A stretch of DNA of 64,000 nt. Origin: Lenzites betulinus. Its lineage: Eukaryota > Basidiomycota > Agaricomycetes > Polyporales > Polyporaceae. The notes beneath the pieces are model-generated. The model worked only from the letters and a program-made list of their open reading frames with translations. It searched no databases and had not been told where the DNA came from. The stretch covers positions 62,001 to 126,000 of the forward strand of contig JABYQU010000048.1 of the NCBI GenBank assembly GCA_022264855.1, written 5' to 3'. The position numbers and the translations under genes were made by a program. Shown here one piece after another: positions 12,025-21,566 of this stretch (the stretch's first letter is position 1; every line of letters begins with the position of its first letter).

Positions 12025-12460
12025 GAATGGCCTCCCAAGCCCGCCCCCATGTAATCTCTGCCCACAACCAACACACCTACCATCAGCACTCACATCAGTC
12101 AAGCGTCGCCGCCCAGCCTCCCAAGCATGCCACTATACCTCGCCTGCATCACTCCGCCATTTCTCCCAGTGTCTGGACCTCGCACTCTACAAGGTGGAGT
12201 GTTCAAACCTTACCAGTCTTCTGAATGTCCCCATCGGCCTGTGGAATCACTGCTATCCCGGAAAACCTCTGTATCGTGATAGACTACCTGACCAATGGCC
12301 TAGAGGAAGAGCAAGTAAGTGTTTCCGTTTTATGCACAGGTTTATGCTTACGAAGCAGCTGGTCTCAAAACAGTCGTCATCAACAATGTCCACGCCTGCT
12401 TTCCCTCCCACACATTGCTAATCAGACCGGGGTTACCGGTGAGAGATGGTGCTGATGAGT
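12025..12460 (+). pseudogene. Short degenerate coding relic, unknown
   Basis: Open frames at 12027-12224 and 12225-12455 have a higher GC content than their surroundings. One readable stretch is IPENLCIVIDYLTNGLEEEQ, followed after a frame change by an Ala/Gly/Leu-rich segment. There are no complete domains. It lies just upstream of the Ty3/gypsy leader and may be an older element or gene fragment. Confidence 0.25.
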
Positions 12461-12579
12461 GCATTATACATAGAAATGTAGTTTGAGTGGTTGCATGACA
12501 GGGGCATGAGGCGGCAAAGGTAGACTGCAACATTGAACCTGATTGCTTAGTATCCATTTAAGGTCTGGAAAAGACCAAG

Positions 12580-13070
12580 TAACCCTAACCCTCCGTTCCA
12601 CTCATTGACCGCATTGAGCCGCGCCCTGTCACATACGACTTGCCAAAACCGATTCCTCAGACACTTCGCTTTCGCAAGAAGCAGAACATCAATCGTGTCA
12701 ACGATTACAACAACCTTTTTGGCGCTACGGTCGATTGACTTGACACCTTCGTTGGACTAGTCGAAACAGACGCACGACTTACGACGGAGATGCGAACCCT
12801 GAAATGGATTACCATGATCTGGAGAAAAAGGAGCGGAAGTTGACAAACAAACATTGGAGGTTGATCAAAAGGGATTTCAAGCGGATTGGAAGGGTTTCTT
12901 TTGTAGACCTACGTAACCGCCTTCCGCACATTTGCAAAGAGCTACTTCAGCTAGAGCTTAACTTCAACTATGGAGCCTAGATTAGTTTTCGCTTTTTTGC
13001 AGCATTAGACATTTTTTCTATACATTTCTTTCAATCTGGTCCAGAAGTCTAATACTTAGATTTTTTAGCA
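12580..13070 (+). other. Leader region of the Ty3/gypsy element, possible primer-binding site
   Basis: This untranslated leader precedes gag. A TGGCGCTACGG stretch at about 12720, following an AT-rich run, could be a tRNA primer-binding site, since these start with TGG next to the 5' LTR. If so, the 5' LTR would end near 12715, but I could not delimit the LTR because no second copy is present in the window. A single pair of telomere-like CCCTAA units lies near 12580. Confidence 0.35.
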
Positions 13071-14453
13071 ATGGCACAGTATCTCGGCTTTCAGCCTACC
13101 ACCGTGTTTGCACCCCTCACTGAGGAGGAGATTCAACAAAGAGTACAAGATGATGATGCCGAAATGGCTGGACACATCAATGCTCTGTTAGTACCACGTC
13201 TTCAGCAATACACTGAGTCTCTGGCAGCCGAAATGGCTAACCATATGGACAACCACTTCCAAACTATGACACACCATGTCAATACCCTGGCTGGGCAGAT
13301 TACAGCGCTTAATGCACTTGTTATAAACCAACAAGAACTGGTCCAATCCTATAAGAGGCAGGTTGATGCCCTTCCGGCGACAGCTGGGGGCGGACACTCA
13401 CGCCAACCTAAGATTGGTGAACCTCCTATTTTCAAAGGTTCAGATGACAAGATCAAGCTTGAAGAATGGCGCAACCTAATCAGCCTATGGTGTGCACATG
13501 AAGGCATTGTTACAGACAAGCAGAAGATTGTAACTGCACTTTCACGTTTGCAAGGTCCAGCCCATAAGTACATGGAGTCATACTATGACCGTGTGGGCAA
13601 GAACCAGGATCTTGGTACATGGGACAACTTTGTTGATGAACTAGCTCAGATTTATGGACAACGGGATGATAAGGAAGGAGCAAAAAAGGAGATCACCGCC
13701 CTTTTCAACAACAAGGATCTGGCCGCAAAGGACTTCATCAAGTATGCAGAACGTTTCCGCACACTTGGCCGCCTTACAGGTTACGAGGACACACTTCTCA
13801 TTGACAAGCTCAGGGAAGTTATTAGTCGTGACATGCGCATCGCCCTTATCGGCAAGGGAGGAAAGGAAGTCCCGACCAAGTGGACCGCCTTCCTGGACAT
13901 GTTGCTTGGCTTTTACAAAGAGCTTAACCCAGAAAAGGCATGCGGCACAGTCTTTAGCAAGAGCACCTCAGACAATGGTAGTGCAATACCAATGGACATC
14001 AATGTGGCTGAAAAGTCACAAAACAGGAACAAGAAGAGCAAACAGGCGGCTAGTGCAACCACAGATAATGATAAGAAGAAATTCTGTCATATTTGCAAGA
14101 AAACTAACCATAACACACCTGATTGCTATCGACTCCCAGAGAATGCTGAAAAGCGGCCTAAGTCGAAGTTCCAGTCCACCAGCAATGACCAGAAGTCAGG
14201 AAGCAACGGAGCTCAAGCATCCAAGCCATTCAAGGCTAAAAAGACACGCATCGTACAGATCGAAGTAACAGATGATGAGGGTGATACCACACCACCCTCG
14301 GCTTCGATATCCACTGCGAGAATCGAGGAGGAGGACACTGATGGGAAATCAGTCTTAATTGGAGAAGATGAACTCCAGTTATGTCTGGGCCAGTCTGCAA
14401 AAGGCAAGGCTACAGCCTCCAAAACCTCGGGTTTTCTCATGCGTCATTTGTGA
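13071..14453 (+). CDS. Ty3/gypsy retrotransposon Gag polyprotein
   Basis: An intact 460-residue ORF. Gag forms the virus-like particle that packages retrotransposon RNA. The N-terminal third has a coiled-coil-like region. The central region (about residues 115-290) has the retrotransposon gag pattern: a PIFKGSDDKIKLEEWRNLI start, then helices with YAERFRTLGRLTGYEDT. A CCHC zinc knuckle (C-HI-C-KKTN-H-NTPD-C) lies at about residues 335-350, followed by a basic and then an acidic tail. The stop at 14451-14453 is overlapped by an open frame in -1 (from 14381) that is the start of pol, so Pol would be made by -1 frameshifting. This is the only part of the element still open along its whole length. 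Confidence 0.9.
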   Translation: MAQYLGFQPTTVFAPLTEEEIQQRVQDDDAEMAGHINALLVPRLQQYTESLAAEMANHMDNHFQTMTHHVNTLAGQITALNALVINQQELVQSYKRQVDALPATAGGGHSRQPKIGEPPIFKGSDDKIKLEEWRNLISLWCAHEGIVTDKQKIVTALSRLQGPAHKYMESYYDRVGKNQDLGTWDNFVDELAQIYGQRDDKEGAKKEITALFNNKDLAAKDFIKYAERFRTLGRLTGYEDTLLIDKLREVISRDMRIALIGKGGKEVPTKWTAFLDMLLGFYKELNPEKACGTVFSKSTSDNGSAIPMDINVAEKSQNRNKKSKQAASATTDNDKKKFCHICKKTNHNTPDCYRLPENAEKRPKSKFQSTSNDQKSGSNGAQASKPFKAKKTRIVQIEVTDDEGDTTPPSASISTARIEEEDTDGKSVLIGEDELQLCLGQSAKGKATASKTSGFLMRHL

Positions 14454-14521
14454 CTACCTGCGAACAAATGACAGAGACTAGTAGACCCCACATCGGACAT
14501 ATATGTATGGGGACCGGCAAC

Positions 14522-15433
14522 GTTGGGGAAGGATTTCAAAGCGCGCGTCCTGAGCGATATCCCGGGAAGTGGGCCTGGATCAGAGAGATCAAACCCGAAT
14601 CAGCTGTGATCTCTTCGCCTTGCACCATATCTAATCAGTTTCGACGCGCCTGTGGCTGAAGGGATGCTGACCGGTGGTACCCCGTTTGTGAAATCAAGTT
14701 GAGCACGTACGACGTGTCATACGACTCAAATTTGGCGGATTTCGAAGGGGTAGACCAAATCATGAGATTTGGTGGGACTCGAGGCTCTGTAGGAGCGGAA
14801 GTTTTAAATAACACTTTAAAAGTGATTCAATTATTGGCGTTACTGGATGTTTAGATGCTATTCCTTTCCCAAGGAGTGAAAGATACATGGTTGACACACA
14901 AGGAATGTCTGTAGATAGAGTGCTAGGAGTTGTGCAAACCCCCAAGTACATGTTGAGCCGTTGACTTACTCACCGACCAGGTCATGCTTTAGGCGCCCAA
15001 AATGCGCGGAGCTAGACTAGGCTGTAACCAAGTGCTCCTTGGACGAGCATACTCCCACCACCTAATACCTCGCCTGCTTACTGTTCCGAGGAATGCTATC
15101 GTACCGTAAAAAACGTCGCTCTAAACTCCAGAAGTCTACATCTCTTAATAACCTAGGTGGACTAGTACATGACAAAGAGAATATGCCGCCGACAAGGACC
15201 CATCTGATGAGCTCATCTATCGGAGCCATTTCTTGGGCAACGGGACTCGCCCAGAGAATGACAAGTCACACTGGAGGAGGCAAAGGTACAAGAGACTGTC
15301 GACGAGGACACAGACCAGTTTGCACGGGGTGAGGTGAATGTCATATGGACAGATCAAGCTGTTAAGGAGGCTAGTGAGTAGTTAAACTTGTTTTAAAATA
15401 GTTTTGTAACTTACTCAATGTGTCGTTGAAGTC
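14522..15433. other. Left non-coding arm of the DNA transposon
   Basis: About 900 bases between the left TIR and the hAT-like gene. It contains one copy of the motif GGCGCCCAAAATG (14992-15004) that recurs at 18389-18401. Part of it (about 15090-15430) could hold an unrecognised 5' exon for a BED-type zinc finger, because the gene as called starts inside what looks like the second half of such a finger. Confidence 0.45.
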
Positions 15434-18338
15434 ATGGCAAATCCTGCAACGGCGCTGCCGAAGCCTGTGACCTCGAAGCTCGATGTCCTTCTCAGTCACC
15501 TTGTGACTTGTACGAATGCCGCCGACCCCACGATTCCAGAAGACGCCATCCGCCTGAAAGAACAGCGTCGTCAGAGAAGCTTCGAGTCAAGGAAGAATAA
15601 GGAGAACCCTGCTGCATTTGGTCTACCTTGGTTCGACCCCAGTCAGCTGATTCCGGTCCAAAACACGGCTTCCATGTTCCCAGCCGTCTGGCAGTCACCA
15701 CAAGCTCTCCCCTCTGTTCTGACACGTCCATCTACACCCACGCCACTCGCCCGCATACCCACACAACCATCCCTACAAGCACCGGGAGCTTCATCGTCAT
15801 TTGGAAACCTGACGGCTTTGCTTGTGCACTCGGCCTCGGGCCAGACAACACCGACACCTGGGGGCAGACGTGGTCTTGTACGGTCGTACTTTGATGCAGA
15901 CCTCAGCTCCACTGCAAGCACCTCGTCCAATGGGTCCCTAGGGAGTCAGCTGCGTGCTTTCAAACGACCTCGGACACTCCAGTCAAACTACAGCACCTAC
16001 CTTGGACTATCTGAAGGCGACCATCCGTTTCCCTATAAGCTTCAGGCGGAGTTCCAGACCGAGTTCATGAAGCTTCTGTTGACGGGAAACTGCGCCTTTC
16101 GAGCTGCGGAGCTCCCTTACTGGCGGGCATTCTTCGCAAAGTGGATACCGGGCTCCCAGTTGCCGAGCCGTCAGGCTGCTTCGGGTAGGATCCTTGATGC
16201 AGAGGCGGCGCGAGTCCTCAAGGCGCTGAAGGACTATCTTCATGGGCGGTTTGTTACTGGCCAGTCCGATGGCTGGAAGTCAATAGCAAAACACTCTATC
16301 ATTGCATCAATGATCAACGCAGAGTATGAGGTATGTGCCCCATATGTATCGCTTACCTTTACTGGTCTGATTAGTATCATTGGTATAGGCTCATGTACTC
16401 CACTCCTACGACGTTACACACGAGCTCAAGACTGCCGAAAACTTGCTTGACATTGTCGAGGCTAAGATCATATTCTGCGAGGAGACGCTGGAGGTGATCG
16501 TCGTTGCGTGGTGTACAGATGGTGGAGGGGACTGTGCGAAGATGCGAAGGCTGCTGCTGCTTCGACGCCCATATCTGGCAGCGCCACACTGCTGGTCGCA
16601 TCAGGTGCGTGGGGCATTGGATATTATGGTTAACAGAGAGCTGACATAATTAATAGGTTCGACTTACAGTTGGCGACTACTTGAAGGTCAAAACACCTGC
16701 CATCGGCGTGCTCGATATTGCATTGGAAGTCATCAAGTGGTTTAATAACCACACAGGTGCTCTAAGCATCCTCCGTCAGCAGCAGCAGAAGCAGGACGGA
16801 AAGGTACTGGCACTTGTACGGCCTGCTCCCACACGCTGGACCGCACACTACCTTTCGGCAAACCGTCTTCTCGAGCTCGAACGCGCACTTCGCATCATTG
16901 TGCTGGAGTCGAAGGAGAGGCTGCTGGTGTGTGCTGGAAAAGAGCGTGCACAGACAGACAAGGCACGCACCCTTATAGGCCATCTGGAGACGCCTCAGTT
17001 CTGGAAGTCACTAGCAGAGTAAGTGTCGATTTTGTCTAATGTCCAATGGGCCTGGACTTACCACAGTGTCTAACAGAGTCCGCGACCACCTAGAACCATT
17101 GGCCATTGCATCAAACGCCACGCAGGGCGACCATGCTCGCCTCGACGTAGTCCTGACAACTCTTGGGCACCTATACCACACTTATACCGGTACTGCCAAG
17201 TTCGACGATGAAGTACGCACCATCATGCATAAAAGTCTTGAGGCACGGTGGAAGAAAGCCGGTCCCGAGCGCGAGCTGTACATCTTGGCGATGATCTTGA
17301 ACCCCTCTTTCCGTGTCACCCTGTTTCGTAGAAACAACCCACTCTTCGCCCCTCGAACCCTCTGGCTCATGTTCAAGCGCAACTTCTCGCGCCTGATGCG
17401 ACGCTCTGCGGATGAAGATGACGAGCTCTATGACGCATTCATCTCATATCTAGGCAGGGTTGGACAGTGGTCAAACGAATCCATGGGGTATGATGAGTTG
17501 TGTGCCCGCGCGGCGCGACAGGTAATACCCTGTATTTGCACAATTATTTCGAATTATTTGCTCACCAAATCCTCACAGCGCAAGCCATTCAACATCATCA
17601 CTTTGTGGTGTGCATACAACCTGCATGACAACAGCGGGCAGAGCAGCCTTGCTGGCTTTGCTATGCGCCTGTTTGCCATTGTACCAAACTCGGCGGCTGT
17701 CCAGTCGCATGGGTGTAGTTCAGACCAAACTGCGCAACCGCCTCGATTCGGACAAGGCCCGGAAAGCCATTCTCGTCAAGGCGGATACTGATCGCATATA
17801 TGGGAATGGTCGTAGTGAGCAGCACCGCTCGTTCGGGAGCACAGATCCGAGTCAGTCCGACAACAAGGCCGAATCCACACCCACGGGCAGCGATGGTGCA
17901 AATTACAACACACCGGCAGGCCCCACAGCATCCGAAACCTTTTCTAATGTTGCCGCCACACTTGTCTGCGACACTGAGGAAGAAGACGAGGATGAGAACG
18001 AGGACCAAGACACACTCCTGCCAGTGGCGTCTAGATCTCAGTCAGGACACCCTACAGCATCATCCTCTTCGTCCCAGACCGTGACTGCGGCCCTTGAGTC
18101 CATCCCCATCTCTGATGCTCTCTTCCTCTCTAATCTCTTCAACTATCCATCCATCAATGCCGCTTCCACTTCGAGTCATCTTGCGGCATTCTGGGCTCAG
18201 AGCACAAGGAATCTTGCAAATGAGATGCAAGCAGCAGAGCAGGGCCAAGGCAGTGGAGAAGCGGTTTCCGAGGGGGGGATACTGTTCAGGCTCAAGCAGA
18301 GTAGTGCTCGGTGTATATATCTGAATGGGATAGAATAA
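15434..18338 (+). pseudogene. hAT-superfamily transposase (DUF659/hAT type), C-terminus frameshifted
   Basis: Exons by splice signals: 15434-16330, 16389-16604, 16657-17018, 17077-17521, 17579 onward. Introns are about 50-60 bp. hAT transposases cut and paste DNA with an RNase H-like DDE fold. Visible signatures are first Asp in QSDGWKS (about residue 279), second Asp in WCTDGGGDCAK (about 343), the adjacent CWSH C..H motif (367-370), and a hAT-type C-terminal region IITLWCAYNLHDNSG...MRLFAIVPNSAA. At about 17698 the frame changes: the expected continuation (VVQTKLRNRL) is in the next frame, and the residues usually found between NSA and it are missing. The copy is therefore probably inactive. 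A Ser/Asp/Glu-rich tail follows to 18338. The start at 15434 may omit an upstream BED-finger exon. Confidence 0.75.
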
Positions 18339-18649
18339 GACTTCGATGTGCCGTTGCCATCCTCTGCAACGTCGTGTACATCAATATTGGCGCCCAAAAT
18401 GAAGTCAGATACATCGCGCCAGAACTTTTGCGGCATAAATTACTAAGAAAATCGAACTATACAGGGACATTCTACACATGTTCTAGTATTATATTCAGCA
18501 AAGAAATCGTTTTGCAGAGCAAGTTTGAAGGATGCGCCAGAGCTGCGAAGTGAGATGTCAGAAGCGCCCAAATCGACCACTGGATATTCATCATCACGTG
18601 CTGACTCAGACTGAACAGTCATGACTATTCACGGCGTGGAGGACAGGTC
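18339..18649. other. Spacer between the two transposon genes
   Basis: It contains GGCGCCCAAAATG (18389-18401) and CAGAAGCGCCCAAA (18559-18572). The latter is exactly inverted at 21888-21901 near the right TIR. These repeated GCGCCCAAA motifs could be transposase-binding sites or mark the end of a nested element. No duplication flanks the inner pair. Confidence 0.45.
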
Positions 18650-21566
18650 ATGGTTTCGGTCATGACGCCGGTCATAACAACACTGGCAGCAGCCGCTGTA
18701 GAGCACAATGCTCACCGCCGTGTGGCTCAGTTGCAGTCCGAAGCGCAAACTCTGGTGGCGCAAATCACTTTGTTAGCACAGTGGGCTGTTGCAAGTGCCA
18801 AAGCCCAGGCGCAGGATGCGCTCGCCCATGCGGATGGCCGCGCCCGCCGAGCAGAGCACGCCATGCATGCTGCCGCAGCCGCATCTGCTGAAGAACTGGC
18901 CCGCATGGAGACAGAGCTGGTGAGGATGGAGGACACCTACACGCAAGAGGTGAGAGAGGTGGAGGGGCGCCTGAGTCTGGCACTCGAGGATACCTACCTT
19001 AAGCATGCAAGTCTACTAGTTCAGGGCCACAGCACCGCCGAGAACAACCTGCAAACCCAGCTCGGTGACGCTTGTCGACTCGCAGACACGCTTCGCAAAC
19101 GGGCCGAAAACCTGCGCAAGCGCAATGACAGCCTACGCAAGAAGGTCGAGCGTGGCCAGAACACGACCGCCCGAGCAGCAGACAAGGCCGTCAGGGCATA
19201 TGCTGCTGAGCAGGAAGACAGCGTCGCTCTTGACCTAAAGACAAAGGGTGTCATCACGGGCCCAGTCCGAGACTTGATACGTGACCTTGTTGCACTCGGT
19301 CTGAAGGTGTCCCAGATCAAGGGAACTATCTCTGCGGTTGCCCAAACTGCTGGTACACCTGTGAAGGGTTCGATCAGCGAACATTCTGTGGGGCGGATTG
19401 TGCTCGAAGGGGGCGTATATGCGAAGCTACAGATAGCAGAGGATATTGTGAATGCGAGCAGTGCGTATGGGGAGATTCTGCAAGCGGCGTGCACCTTGTT
19501 CTAACCATCACACTCTCACAGGTCTCACTGCCAGTAGTGATGGCACCACCCACCGAAGCATCAACTTAGATTCATGCCATCTGCATACCCATCATGCTAC
19601 ATCCCACGAGCGCCGCTTCCTTGGAATCCACTCCGCGGCGAATCACACCAGCGAGTCACAGCTTCGCGGGTGGCAGGCATGCATTACCGACGTCTTCGAT
19701 ACCTACAACGCAAGCCCCCTAGGCCGGGAGAAGCCCGCAGATGTGCGCACTCTTGTAGTGAAGACAGAAGGGATACTCACCGACCATGCCGAAGATCAGA
19801 AGAAGCTCGCGCGGCTCTTCAAGCAGTGGAAGTCGACATGTGATCGAGAACTGCGTGGAGAACAGGTGTTAGCAGAGATGTCTTCAAACGACGTCCTGCA
19901 GCATCTAGCCGAGGAGATAGCGTACCTCGTTTCCGCTCATCCGAGCCCTGAAGGAGAAGCCGCCGAGGAATCCGATGTCCAGGCAGCTCAGGTGCGGCGG
20001 GCAGTAGCTCTTAAGCTTGGCGAGGCAGAGTACGCGCTGCTTCCAGACGAGGACAAGGCCCGAGTGGACCGCTTCGTACATGCTGGCTGTTGCATGCATA
20101 AGGAACTCAACTCTGTCAAGGGTGGAAACACGGAGATGGTCGCTTACTGGGCAACAGCAGGTGTGCAGGGACCCGTGCTCCTGATGAACAAAGGGAATGG
20201 GGCCGCGGCATCGCATGGACCGTCTCCTGCGCAACAGCATGCCACTGCAGTCTCACGCGGAGGTGCTGTCAAGGCCGCGGAGCTTGCGGGACACCTCTTT
20301 CGCCACAAGGACGACAAAAAGGGGCAACAGAACATTTTCCGCTACCATTTTGAGGCCGTCACTGGGTCGATCTGCACGTTCCCTGATACGAGCAACACCC
20401 GATATCAGTCATACTGCGGTGCTTCTGCCGAGCTTCTGGTGCACTTACCTCTCTACCGCCGCTTTCTGGAGCAAATACGGGACAAGAAGATCAGCGGCCA
20501 GTTAGCACACCTCGAGCAGAACGTCCAGAAGGCCCTCGACGATGTTCCAACACTCACCGAGTTCTGTGCCCTTGCCCTCTATGCGCAGGCCATTAGCCAT
20601 CCCTACATGCGCGAGGTGCGGGGAGCTCATAACCCAAATCATCTGGATCTAGGGCCATTACATGAGCGGGTGGTAGCGCACTGTGAACGCATCATCAGGG
20701 ATCCTAGTATCCTACTCGCACCTGATGTCACACCGGCTCGAGGGGCGCTTGATAGCCAGGGTTGGGAGCGTCCAGAGGTCCTCATAGCTATTCAAGATCT
20801 TGCTCCGGAGCTACCCCATCTGGAGGGTGTCCTTGTCGCATTTTTCAAAGGCGCATTGAAGACCTGGCGGCGATTTTCAGTGGAGTACACCTCGGGAGGA
20901 GCCATCGCTACACTTACTGCATCTGAACGCGAGCGTGCCTGGATGCCGGCCACCAACGACGAGAACGAGGGCGCACTTGGATCCTATCGCCAAACAGCTA
21001 AGCAAGCACCAAACATGTCGATCCATCAGTATAATGCGCGGACCATGTATAGTCGAAACGGGACAGCCACTTACATTCACCAGCAACGGACTGCGGCAAC
21101 CGATCAATTCACCCGAAAGGAGGCTCGACGGATGGACTCGGGCGGTCTTGAGCGAAAACGGCGACAGGAGCTAGCCGAAGAGGATATGCATACCGCTGCA
21201 AAGCGCCGTAAGCAGAGAGACTCCCGAGCAAAGAAGAAGTCCGCACGGAAGGCCCAGCTGAAAGATGTCAAACAAAGACTCATCAGGGACGTGGCGGCAC
21301 TCACCTTGGAGAAGACAAATGTCAAAATGCTCGATGAGCAGCTTGACTGTCACCGCGAGTTTTACGACTCCAAAGCAAAAGCCGAAAAGAAGATCCCTAT
21401 CAAGAAGCTCTTGAAGACGAAAGCCCAGAAGCTTGAAGCCCTCATCGCAGCCGTTGAACGCTATAATGAGAATCCCCCGGTCAGCGACCAGAGTGATGAA
21501 GACTACACGGAAGATGACAACGACGAGGGCGAGGGCAATGGGAGGTCAGATAGCGAGGGCGAGTAG
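18650..21566 (+). CDS. Second transposase-like protein of the transposon (DDE/CxxH type, coiled-coil N-terminus)
   Basis: Two exons, 18650-19460 and 19522-21566, give 951 residues. The 61-bp intron has donor GTGCGT, branch-like CTAAC and acceptor CACAG, and joining keeps the frame. Residues about 15-190 are Ala/Arg/Glu-rich heptads (coiled coil). About 200-265 looks like a helix-turn-helix DNA-binding segment. Then come an Asp in SSDGTTHR (D277), an Asp in LTDHAEDQKK (D358), a CCMH motif (460-463) in HAGCCMHKELNSVKGG, and acidic NDENEG (751-753). This order matches the D-D-(C..H)-E layout of RNase H-fold transposases. A basic, then acidic, tail ends the protein. I recall similar hypothetical proteins in mushroom genomes, but the superfamily is not clear to me. 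The frame is fully open, unlike its neighbour's. Confidence 0.75.
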
